In this document: positions 1-6,230 of the stretch, one piece after another
How the letters are laid out: every line of letters starts with the position of its first letter
Numbering within the stretch: the first letter of the stretch is position 1
Source: CG2-30-40-21 sp043806395
GTDB taxonomy: Bacteria > UBA9089 > CG2-30-40-21
Direction: 5' to 3'
Assembly (NCBI GenBank): GCA_043806395.1
Contig: JAZDHC010000010.1
Location: forward strand, 1 to 12,463
DNA length: 12,463 bases
Notes under the pieces: generated by a model
Database searches by the model: none
Told to the model about the DNA's origin: nothing
What the model saw: the letters and a program-made list of their open reading frames with translations, nothing else
Position numbers and translations under genes: made by a program

Positions 1-41
1 TTCTCCTGTGCCGTGAAATTTTCCCTCTTTTTCTCACCCAT
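1..41 (-). CDS. 5' end of a probable IS transposase (OrfA-like), cut by the window edge
   Basis: Reading leftwards from an ATG at 41-39, the frame gives MGEKKRENFTAQE and runs off the edge. A strong ribosome binding site (GGAGG, about 7 bases upstream, in 49-53) marks this as a real start. The basic opening followed by 'FTAQE' resembles the N-terminus of IS3-type OrfA transposases, whose helix-turn-helix domains often begin with a similar KKRxxFT-x-E/Q segment. That family assignment is inference from 13 residues. The neighbouring repeats at 182-236 fit a mobile-element setting. It could equally be another small DNA-binding protein; that it is a translated start is much surer than its identity. 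Confidence 0.5.
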   Translation of the reverse strand, partial: MGEKKRENFTAQE

Positions 42-80
42 AATATTCCTCCAATTAGATAGATTTTTAACCCCATTCTG

Positions 81-86
81 ATTATA
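81..86 (-). promoter_or_regulatory. Possible -10 box for the left-edge transposase gene
   Basis: The minus strand reads TATAAT here, about 40 bases upstream of the ATG at 41. No good -35 hexamer lies 16-18 bases further upstream, so this is a weak call resting on an exact -10 match and sensible placement. Confidence 0.3.
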
Positions 87-181
87 CACTATCGCTAAAT
101 AAAATGGAAGAAAATTATGATTCCGTCTGAAACAACACACTATAACGGGGTAAGGATGGGGTAATGTTTGCGGGGCGGGCG

Positions 182-236
182 GATTGTGGCTAAAGATGTG
201 ATTCCGCTACGCTCCATCACATCTTTAGCCACAATC
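182..236. repeat. Perfect 21-bp inverted repeat (hairpin)
   Basis: The arms 182-202 and 216-236 are exact reverse complements, separated by a 13-base loop (203-215). Each arm contains GTGGCTAAAGATGTG or its complement. There is no run of T directly after it, so it is a poor rho-independent terminator for either strand. It lies upstream of the transposase fragment and about 200 bases before the plsY promoter. A stand-alone hairpin repeat or a remnant of a transposon end are both possible. Confidence 0.85.
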
Positions 237-291
237 AAAAAATAGTAGTAGACAAATTGCCGGATGAGTTGTATAATTAAATCAAGAAAAA

Positions 292-334
292 GTGGGGGAA
301 TAAAACTGAAACGGGTGGAGGAATAAACCTGAAA
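292..334. repeat. Two-copy tandem repeat, 23-bp period
   Basis: Bases 292-311 and 315-334 share 18 of 20 positions around the core GGAATAAA followed by CTGAAA. The function is unknown. It is the only tandem repeat I see in this intergenic stretch, and it could be chance, a small duplication, or a pair of protein-binding half-sites. Confidence 0.5.
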
Positions 335-341
335 ATCGACA

Positions 342-370
342 AAGATTTCTTACAGTAATTCGAAATGACA
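342..370. repeat. Short dispersed repeat, copy 1
   Basis: This stretch starts AAGATTTCTTACAGTA and ends TTCGAAATGACA. A second copy, with four extra bases in the middle, is at 1383-1415. The pair flanks plsY in the same orientation. Ends of the form TTCGAAATGACA recall the dispersed extragenic repeats of many bacterial genomes; that comparison is from memory. Confidence 0.6.
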
Positions 371-432
371 ATTGCAGAAGTTATAAAAATGTATTTCTCC
401 CACTAATCTGAGGAGAGCCACTTTTTTTATGC

Positions 433-461
433 TTGACTTTTTCAAACCTTTATGGTATAAA
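433..461 (+). promoter_or_regulatory. Sigma70-like promoter for plsY
   Basis: TTGACT at 433-438 and TATAAA at 456-461 are separated by exactly 17 bases. Transcription would start near 468 and give a leader of about 57 bases before the plsY ATG. This is the only good promoter between the left-edge repeats and plsY. Confidence 0.75.
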
Positions 462-473
462 TAAGGGTAAGTA

Positions 474-497
474 ATCAGGTATCAGTTAACACCTGAT
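474..497 (+). promoter_or_regulatory. Small hairpin in the plsY leader
   Basis: ATCAGGT (474-480) and ACCTGAT (491-497) can pair around a 10-base loop just after the predicted transcription start and 15 bases before the ribosome binding site. The 5' part (471-486) matches 14 of 16 bases of 6197-6212, so the hairpin may be a repeat fragment and not a regulator. Confidence 0.4.
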
Positions 498-524
498 CAT
501 TTCTCTGATCTGAGGTGAGAAACC

Positions 525-1115
525 ATGTGGATTATTGCTATAATATTTTGTCTGATTTCCTATCTTTTCGGATCAATCCCTACTGGCTACTGGATGGGAT
601 TGATGGTAAAGAAGATAGATATTAGAACCCAGGGAAGTAAAAATATAGGGGCAACCAATGTTTTCAGGGTACTTGGTCGAAGATATGGGATATTGGTGCT
701 GGTGCTGGATATTCTTAAAGGTGTAATTCCGGTGATTATAGCCAGAATATATTTTTCTCATGAGTTTCAAGTTGTATGGATATTGGTTGGATTAGCAGCC
801 ATCTGTGGTCATACATGGACAGTATTTTTAGGGTTTAAGGGTGGCAAAGGGGTAGCAACCAGCCTTGGCGTTTTTCTTGGACTTGCCCCAATACCTGTCT
901 TGATTGTTCTCCCTGTATTTATTATAATTTTTTACACAACCCGATTCGTTTCACTTGGATCAATTATCTCCAGCCTGCTTCTGCCACCCCTTGTCTGGAT
1001 ATTTACCCAGAGCATTCCCTTGTTGATATTCTGTATAACCATGGCAGTCTTGATTATTATTCGACATATTCCTAATATTAAGCGATTGATAAGGGGTGAG
1101 GAGAATAAGTTATGA
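525..1115 (+). CDS. plsY: Acyl-phosphate:glycerol-3-phosphate acyltransferase PlsY
   Basis: PlsY is the inner-membrane enzyme that transfers an acyl group from acyl-phosphate to the sn-1 position of glycerol-3-phosphate, the first committed step of phospholipid synthesis in most bacteria. The 196-residue protein is full length for the family and very hydrophobic, with several membrane spans. Family motifs are intact: GSIPTGYW near residue 16, GSKNIGATNVFRVLG near 37-51, LDILKG near 62, the GHTWTVFLGFKGGKGVAT block near 94-111, and RHIPNIKRLIRGEE near the C-terminus. The ATG at 525 has GAGGTGA 6 bases upstream. The stop codon overlaps an ATG (ATGA at 1112-1115) that is preceded by GAGGAG but followed by only six codons, so any once-coupled downstream gene is gone. 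An inverted-repeat element begins about 40 bases later. Confidence 0.95.
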   Translation: MWIIAIIFCLISYLFGSIPTGYWMGLMVKKIDIRTQGSKNIGATNVFRVLGRRYGILVLVLDILKGVIPVIIARIYFSHEFQVVWILVGLAAICGHTWTVFLGFKGGKGVATSLGVFLGLAPIPVLIVLPVFIIIFYTTRFVSLGSIISSLLLPPLVWIFTQSIPLLIFCITMAVLIIIRHIPNIKRLIRGEENKL

Positions 1116-1152
1116 ATCAGGGACATCTTTAATACTGAGCCCGAAGGAGTAC

Positions 1153-1366
1153 TCGACAGGCTGTTACGGAATGGAAATTCGGCAGAAGATGCATACAATA
1201 TATTGTCCTTATTTCGTAGGGACATCCCCTTGTGGGTGTCCGTCTGTTGATTATTCCGTTGCGTTTGTGACCATTTGGTGCGTTTTACGGACAGGGACGA
1301 GCCCCCTGCCTTCGCAGGGGCAGGCTCTGTCCCTACGATAACTTTAGTTCCGTAACAGCCTGTCGA
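1153..1366. repeat. Nested inverted-repeat (MITE-like) element, about 214 bp
   Basis: The outer arms 1153-1171 and 1348-1366 are perfect 19-bp reverse complements. Inside them a second perfect pair of 11 bp lies at 1214-1224 and 1328-1338 (TCGTAGGGACA and its complement). Within that are two local hairpins: an imperfect one around 1220-1241 (GGACATCCCC with GGGTGTCC) and CCCTGC/GCAGGG around 1304-1319. The element could fold into one long branched hairpin on either strand. I see no clear target-site duplication. The open frames across it read through repeat sequence and look non-coding. It fills most of the 323-base gap between plsY and the GGDEF gene, whose 3' ends face each other. Confidence 0.75.
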
Positions 1367-1382
1367 CGAGGGATATTTTTGC

Positions 1383-1415
1383 AAGATTTCTCACAGTAGT
1401 TAGTTCGAAATGACA
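1383..1415. repeat. Short dispersed repeat, copy 2
   Basis: This stretch matches 342-370 apart from one base and a four-base insertion in the middle, and ends in the same TTCGAAATGACA. It directly follows the nested element and precedes the 3' end of the GGDEF gene by 23 bases. Confidence 0.6.
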
Positions 1416-1438
1416 GAGAAAAAAGAGATGACAAGACA

Positions 1439-3877
1439 CTACGGCATATACATTATCACCTTATTTCTTCCTTGTTGTTTAGCATCATAGAGTGCCTTAT
1501 CTGCCTTTGCCAGCAGCTCTTTTTCCGTGGATATGCCTGTATTAGGGTAGGTGGCTGTGCCGAGTGAGGCTGAGAGTTGATGGGGTTTTCCGTTAATCTG
1601 GTAGGGGGCTTCGTAAATATTGGATCTAATCTCATCAGCTATATTAAACCCTGTATTCTGGTCAGTCTCTGGTAAAACAACAGCAAATTCATCTCCACCA
1701 AATCGAGCAACAGTACCTTTATTGCCAACGGTTTCCTTGATAATATCAGCTATGGTCACGATTAATCTGTTTCCCTCTGAATGCCCAAAAGTATCATTAA
1801 CGAATTTTAGCCTGTCAAAATCTAACATAAGAAATGATAATGGCTTCTGGTATTGAGCCGCAAAACTGAATTCCCTGACCATCAGATCCTCAAGATACCG
1901 ATAGTTATATAACTTGGTCAACTCATCCCTTTCAGCCATCTCTTTAACCTTGGCAAAGAGCCGTACCTTTTCGAGGGTAACTGAGACCTGATTGGCGACA
2001 ATGGTTAAAAGCCTTCTCTGCAATGGGGTAAAGGCATTTTCATTAAAGCTGTTGATGTTCAAAAAGCCAATTATTTCACCCCTGTAATTCAATGGAGCAA
2101 TCAAGGAGCTCTGAAATTTTTCTACCCCAATCCAATACAGATTGCCTGCCTCTCCATCCTCTGTTGAGTAGGCAACCTTTTTAACCTTATCAGGATTTAC
2201 CTCTGTCCAGGCAGATTCTAATTGTCTTTTTATATGGTTAAGGCAGTTATCATTAATAAAGCAAGCCTGTTTTATCTGACTGAGGATTCGGTCATTTTCA
2301 AAATAAAGATAGCTGCCAGCATGATAATTAAAGAATTGTTGAATGCGTTCCAATACCCAGAATAATATCTCCTGCGGAAGGGACATCAAGGGTATCTCCC
2401 GTGATATGCTGTATAAAATCCCCAACTCCTCGGTTTGCGCCTCTAATTCTTCCTTTTCCTTTATCAACTCAACAGTCTTTTTTTCTAACTCCTCTTTTTC
2501 CCTGATCAAAATTCCTTTCCCCTTCACCTCTTCTAATAAACCCTCTTTTTCTCTTTCCAATTCCTCTTTTTCCAGTTCAAGCTCATCCAACTCTCTTTGC
2601 AATTTTTCTTTTTCAGCCATGCTGGATGCTGTTGCCTGTTTTTCTTTCAGCAATGCCTCTTTGCTCTGGATCAATTCCTCCTTGATCCGAATCATTTCCT
2701 CTGTTTCTTTGAGTTGTATCTCTGCCTTTTCTCTTTCTTCTAATAAATTTTTCTTTTCCTCTTCTTCTTTTCTCATCTGCTCTTCATACTGTTCTATCTC
2801 TTTTAATACCATTTCATTTTTTTCATGAAACATGTTCTTTGAGTTTTTAATAGCAATAGCAGCATGACCACAGATAATAGACAAAAGTTTGATATCACCC
2901 TCATCAAAGGGTTGACGGGTTGATTTGTTATTAACATTAATAACCCCAAGTATATCGTCTCCTATCTTCAGTGGGGCAGAGATTAAGGACTTGGTATAAT
3001 ATTTTGGCGAATTTTGTTGAACACCAAATCTGGAGTCCTGGGTTACATCCTTGACCAAAAGCGGCTCGCCACTTTTAGCCACAAAACCTACAACCCCTTG
3101 TCCAACAGGCAATTTGGTCTTTTTCATAACCTCATTATTCATGCCTACGGCTGCCTTAATGGTCATCTCCTGGGTAAGCTGATCAATAATCATGAGTGAA
3201 ACGAGTTCAGCATTCATGGCTTTAGCTGTAAGGCTAACAATAAGACTGTAAAGTTTTTCAGGCTCTAAGGTCAGGATAAGCATCCTGGATTCTTCAAACA
3301 ATTTATAAAATTCAGTCAACGAATGAATATCTTCTGTTTTTTCTACAAGCTCTTTATGCTTTGTCTTTGTCTCCAGAGCCAATTGGCAGATAAGGGAGAT
3401 AAGCTCAATATCCTGCTCTAACATGGCTACAGATATTCTGTGTCCCCTTTCAAATGAGGAAAGAAAGGTATTTCTATCTGCTACGCCAAACTTTTCAATA
3501 AGAGACACATAATGAGCAGGCTCAACCCTCGGATCAATGAGTTCACAACCGCCAAGCACACCAATCACCGTGTTATCTGCAAGGATTGGGCAATAAAATC
3601 CCAGAAATCCAGCCGGACAGGAAAATACTGTAGGTGTTTTTTGTTCCACTGCCTGCTGAAGGCAATCCTTAAATACCTGTGAACATTCTACCTTTCCCTT
3701 AGGGGTGGCTTTAATCGCCTGACAATAAAGGTGATCCTGTTCCTCATTAAATATAAATTGTCCCTCTGGTGTGGCAATCCAACAGGAGGTTATGCCTATC
3801 CTTTCCAATAAAACACTTCGAATCATTGACCAACCGCGGGTATTTATAAATTGTTCTAAGATATCTATTTTATTCAT
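1439..3877 (-). CDS. PocR-GAF-coiled coil-GAF-GGDEF signalling protein (predicted diguanylate cyclase)
   Basis: This is a predicted cytoplasmic multi-sensor enzyme making cyclic di-GMP from two GTP. The start is placed at the ATG at 3877 because AAGGAG lies 5 bases upstream; the frame is open 22 codons further, but without a ribosome binding site. This gives 812 residues. Domains in order: a PocR-like sensory domain (about 10-165) with cysteines near 52, 65, 72, 87 and 96; a GAF domain (about 195-345, containing PVGQGVVGFVAKSGEPLLVKD); a Glu/Lys-rich coiled coil (about 350-485); a second, more divergent GAF (about 495-645); and a C-terminal GGDEF domain (about 650-812). The active-site sequence RFGGDEF is intact near 725-731, as is LDFDRLKFVND. 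The usual RxxD inhibitory site is replaced by GNKG, and the usual GHxxGD reads GHSEGN. No transmembrane segment is evident, so sensing is likely intracellular; the ligands are unknown. It stands alone transcriptionally. Confidence 0.9.
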   Translation of the reverse strand: MNKIDILEQFINTRGWSMIRSVLLERIGITSCWIATPEGQFIFNEEQDHLYCQAIKATPKGKVECSQVFKDCLQQAVEQKTPTVFSCPAGFLGFYCPILADNTVIGVLGGCELIDPRVEPAHYVSLIEKFGVADRNTFLSSFERGHRISVAMLEQDIELISLICQLALETKTKHKELVEKTEDIHSLTEFYKLFEESRMLILTLEPEKLYSLIVSLTAKAMNAELVSLMIIDQLTQEMTIKAAVGMNNEVMKKTKLPVGQGVVGFVAKSGEPLLVKDVTQDSRFGVQQNSPKYYTKSLISAPLKIGDDILGVINVNNKSTRQPFDEGDIKLLSIICGHAAIAIKNSKNMFHEKNEMVLKEIEQYEEQMRKEEEEKKNLLEEREKAEIQLKETEEMIRIKEELIQSKEALLKEKQATASSMAEKEKLQRELDELELEKEELEREKEGLLEEVKGKGILIREKEELEKKTVELIKEKEELEAQTEELGILYSISREIPLMSLPQEILFWVLERIQQFFNYHAGSYLYFENDRILSQIKQACFINDNCLNHIKRQLESAWTEVNPDKVKKVAYSTEDGEAGNLYWIGVEKFQSSLIAPLNYRGEIIGFLNINSFNENAFTPLQRRLLTIVANQVSVTLEKVRLFAKVKEMAERDELTKLYNYRYLEDLMVREFSFAAQYQKPLSFLMLDFDRLKFVNDTFGHSEGNRLIVTIADIIKETVGNKGTVARFGGDEFAVVLPETDQNTGFNIADEIRSNIYEAPYQINGKPHQLSASLGTATYPNTGISTEKELLAKADKALYDAKQQGRNKVIMYMP

Positions 3878-3899
3878 TTTTGCTCCTTTTTGAGAAGAT

Positions 3900-3912
3900 A
3901 GTCTATTAGACT
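3900..3912. promoter_or_regulatory. 13-base palindrome upstream of the GGDEF gene
   Basis: AGTCTATTAGACT is a perfect palindrome around a central T, 23 bases upstream of the start codon at 3877. It could be an operator, or an RNA hairpin of 5 bp with a 3-base loop close to the ribosome binding site. No matching regulator is visible in the window. Confidence 0.35.
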
Positions 3913-4009
3913 GTATGTAGGCTACTGCAATCAACAAACCCACAAATAGTAAATTAATAGGAAATAAAATTCCTCACTATTCACTTATAACACTCGTTAA
4001 GTTAAGAGA

Positions 4010-4026
4010 AAGCATTCAGTTATCAG
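4010..4026 (+). repeat. AAGCATTCAGT repeat, copy A (left of the R-M genes)
   Basis: AAGCATTCAGT followed by TATCAG matches 6188-6204 at 16 of 17 positions in the same orientation. It continues into TTAGCTGTCAGCTT (4030-4043), typical of low-complexity TCAG/AGCTG repeats between bacterial genes. The roughly 300-base gap 3878-4179 otherwise holds only copy B and the palindrome at 3900; I see no gene there. Confidence 0.6.
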
Positions 4027-4146
4027 CGTTTAGCTGTCAGCTTAAAAACCATGATAGAAACAGGTGTCGAGAGATCCAAAGTTACATGCCAAATGGAAGA
4101 TAACGATATATGGTTTGTTCCCTTATTTCTTGATTTTCCTTGTGTT

Positions 4147-4166
4147 AGCTGAATGCTTACAGTTAA
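4147..4166 (-). repeat. AAGCATTCAGT repeat, copy B (inverted, next to the methyltransferase 3' end)
   Basis: CTGAATGCTTACAGT at 4149-4163 is the exact 15-base reverse complement of 6183-6197 beyond the far end of the restriction-modification genes. It is also inverted relative to copy A. It lies 17 bases past the methyltransferase stop codon. Confidence 0.7.
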
Positions 4167-4179
4167 GAGTCCAAGCAAT

Positions 4180-5367
4180 TCAGACCTTAAGCTGCAAGCG
4201 AAGCGTCTCCTGCGTTTCCTGACTTCCCATAAAATTTTCTAAAATCGCTTTCGCTATAGCGATAGACAAAAACGATGGCACTGCATTTCCGATTTGGAGA
4301 TTTCTGTCGCTGCGTGAACCATAAAATTGATAATCGTCTGGAAAGCATTGAATTCTTGCACCTTCTCTTGTTGTCAAAGGTCGTGGTGCTTTCGGGTGAA
4401 TGCACCTTGATGATGAAGGTGTGCTTAAATTTCTAGTTATTGTTGTTGATGGTCTTTTCCACCAAAGGCGACAATATGTGTTTTTGAATCCCGATGTTGG
4501 TCTTAAATCTTCTGGTAAATCTTCAGGAGTGCCACCGTCTGGCAACAATTCCATCATTTTTATCAGTTTTGCGTTATTATTCGGAGCATTATGATCCATC
4601 AATTTTTTTGGAGCATTCTGACGCATGAATTTCTGAAAATCATTTTTTGGGTCTGAAGCATAATCAAATCGTTCTTCGCCAGATTTTATAAAAGGTAAAT
4701 CACTTATTGCTTCTTCAAGCATTAAATAAGGTTTCAAATTCTTTTTAAATAAATTAAACAAGTCAGGCGACTCTTCTGGATTAAAATGCGTAGGTTCAGG
4801 ATACTGAAAATTGTTTTCGAGTTTTGATCCGATGATTATTATTCTTTCTCTTAATTGTGGTACGCCAAAATCAACGGCATTCAAAACCTTATACTGCATT
4901 TTGTAGCCAAGCGACTCAAAAAGCGAAATTATCGTTTCTAATAATTCACCATTCTGTATAGATAAAAGTCCTTTGACATTTTCAAAGAGAAAAAGTTTTG
5001 GATTAAATTCTTTCAAAACGCGGTAATATTCTTGAAAAAGTTTACCCCTTGGATCATCAATCAATCTTTTCCCGACGGTTGAATATGCCTGACAAGGTGG
5101 TCCGCCTATAATTATGTCAATTTCACTTGGACTAATGTTCAAATCGCTTTCGATTTTTTGGGCATTAAAATCTTTTATGTCTTCAACGAAAACTTTTACA
5201 GTGGGATGATTTAACGAATAAGCTTTTGCCATGTTCGGCAATATTTCATTCGCTGCCACGATTTCAAAATGATTGTTATGGGCAAAGCCATAACTCAAGC
5301 CACCTACACCGCAAAATAAGTCAATAACCTTTAATTTCTTGTTCAGGGGATCTAAAAAGTTAATCAA
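4180..5367 (-). CDS. Type II DNA (cytosine-5)-methyltransferase
   Basis: This enzyme transfers a methyl group from S-adenosylmethionine to C5 of cytosine in a short DNA target, protecting it from the partner endonuclease. The 395 residues hold the full motif set in the usual order: VIDLFCGVGG (motif I, about 14-23), GGPPCQ with catalytic Cys92 (IV), FENV about 128-131 (VI), QLRER about 171-175 (VIII), RPSTTITRN about 305-313 (IX) and GNAVPS about 360-365 (X). The target-recognition region lies between VIII and IX (about 180-300); I cannot name the recognised sequence. The start is a TTG at 5367 with AAAGAG about 8 bases upstream; an in-frame stop lies just one codon upstream of it, so a longer ATG-started product is excluded. 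It overlaps the endonuclease gene's last 8 bases, which suggests translational coupling. Confidence 0.93.
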   Translation of the reverse strand: MINFLDPLNKKLKVIDLFCGVGGLSYGFAHNNHFEIVAANEILPNMAKAYSLNHPTVKVFVEDIKDFNAQKIESDLNISPSEIDIIIGGPPCQAYSTVGKRLIDDPRGKLFQEYYRVLKEFNPKLFLFENVKGLLSIQNGELLETIISLFESLGYKMQYKVLNAVDFGVPQLRERIIIIGSKLENNFQYPEPTHFNPEESPDLFNLFKKNLKPYLMLEEAISDLPFIKSGEERFDYASDPKNDFQKFMRQNAPKKLMDHNAPNNNAKLIKMMELLPDGGTPEDLPEDLRPTSGFKNTYCRLWWKRPSTTITRNLSTPSSSRCIHPKAPRPLTTREGARIQCFPDDYQFYGSRSDRNLQIGNAVPSFLSIAIAKAILENFMGSQETQETLRLQLKV

Positions 5368-6151
5368 ATTTCATCTCTTTATATTTGATTGGTTTTTCCG
5401 TTATTTTCCAAACGAAATAATTTTGATCAATATTAAAAACAGTTTGACCTTCCATTTGTTGTCTGGTTATCCAATTTACACTGTCATCCTCAATTTCGTC
5501 CAATTTAATAAATGCCACTTGTCCATTGTACAAATCAAAGTGAATTGCCATCGTATGAATCCCAAAATCATGAAAAACCCTTTTTGCTTCCAAGACTTTG
5601 TGTTGTTTTATATCGTTTATTCCAGTAAAACCGGACTGTATTTCTATTCTTTCGTTTTCTTTGCCGTTTAATCTTATTTCCAAATCGGCTTTCGGAGTTC
5701 TTTTGAAAGTTTCTACGGTTCTCAAATCATCATCGCCAATCAAATCGATTTTTGAAGTATCCACATCAAATACTAAACCGAGTGCTTTCAAAAAGTAATT
5801 CGAAACTACGAAACCTCTCATCCATGAAAAATAAACCTGTTCAGGTCTTCTGCCTTGATTGTTGAGTATGGGTAAAATATTGCACGATTTCATTATTTCA
5901 AACGAACAGTCTATGTGTTCTTTTTTGAAAGCAACAATATCATCAATTTTTATTTCGTTTGCAACAACACTATTCATCTTATCAACAATATTATAAAGAC
6001 GGTTGTTCAAAAGTTCTATATAATTAAAATCGATAGTTGGCATAACATCTTTTGCTCCAAAAAAGTTTTTGACATCTGCTTGATTGGCAAAACCGAGCTT
6101 TGATCTATATTGTCGAAAATATTCCGATGTAATTGCAGTTTGTCCTATCAT
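5360..6151 (-). CDS. Probable type II restriction endonuclease partner (PD-(D/E)xK-like)
   Basis: This is the likely DNA-cutting half of a two-gene restriction-modification unit. The assignment rests on its overlap with the cytosine methyltransferase and on a candidate nuclease core: Asp156 in PKADLEI, then Glu170-Ile-Gln172 (RIEIQSGF), a D-x13-ExQ arrangement like the ExQ variant of the PD-(D/E)xK fold known in BglII. A glutamate at 104 in RRPEQVYFSW could be the helix acidic residue. I do not recognise the specific family, and the cut site is unknown. The length (263 residues) fits a type II enzyme. The start is the ATG at 6151, with an in-frame stop two codons upstream; the only good Shine-Dalgarno (AGGAGG) is about 17 bases away, unusually far. 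No controller (C) protein gene is present. Base composition looks more AT-rich than the neighbours, which hints at transfer. Confidence 0.75.
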   Translation of the reverse strand: MIGQTAITSEYFRQYRSKLGFANQADVKNFFGAKDVMPTIDFNYIELLNNRLYNIVDKMNSVVANEIKIDDIVAFKKEHIDCSFEIMKSCNILPILNNQGRRPEQVYFSWMRGFVVSNYFLKALGLVFDVDTSKIDLIGDDDLRTVETFKRTPKADLEIRLNGKENERIEIQSGFTGINDIKQHKVLEAKRVFHDFGIHTMAIHFDLYNGQVAFIKLDEIEDDSVNWITRQQMEGQTVFNIDQNYFVWKITEKPIKYKEMKFD

Positions 6152-6180
6152 AGTTTATTTTATTAAATCCTCCTCGTGTT

Positions 6181-6204
6181 TTACTGTAAGCATTCAGTAA
6201 TCAG
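6181..6204 (+). repeat. AAGCATTCAGT repeat, copy C (upstream of the endonuclease)
   Basis: TTACTGTAAGCATTCAGTAA is a 15-base perfect inverted match to copy B (6183-6197 against 4149-4163) and a near-exact direct match to copy A. The following bases, to 6212, resemble 471-486. It lies between the endonuclease start and the sugar-transferase stop. Confidence 0.7.
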
Positions 6205-6230
6205 GGGTCAGTCCATAACCTTCCCCCTCC

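Noticed and set aside
1096..1341. An 81-codon plus-strand open frame after plsY
   Set aside because: It runs through the nested inverted-repeat element, overlaps the plsY end out of frame, and its translation is repeat-derived with no family resemblance.
932..1384. A 150-codon minus-strand open frame
   Set aside because: It combines the same repeat element with the antisense of plsY; no ribosome binding site or recognisable domain.
2343..2828. A 161-codon Ser-rich plus-strand frame
   Set aside because: It is the antisense of the Glu/Lys-rich coiled coil of the GGDEF protein; the serine and phenylalanine richness is a mirror of GAA/GAG/AAA codons.
4187..4405. A 72-codon minus-strand frame
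   Set aside because: It lies inside the methyltransferase gene, in another frame on the same strand, and covers motif X; it is a shadow.
6152..6230. A controller (C) gene for the restriction-modification system
   Set aside because: The gap upstream of the endonuclease is only 79 bases and holds a repeat copy; no helix-turn-helix frame fits here or on the other side of the pair.
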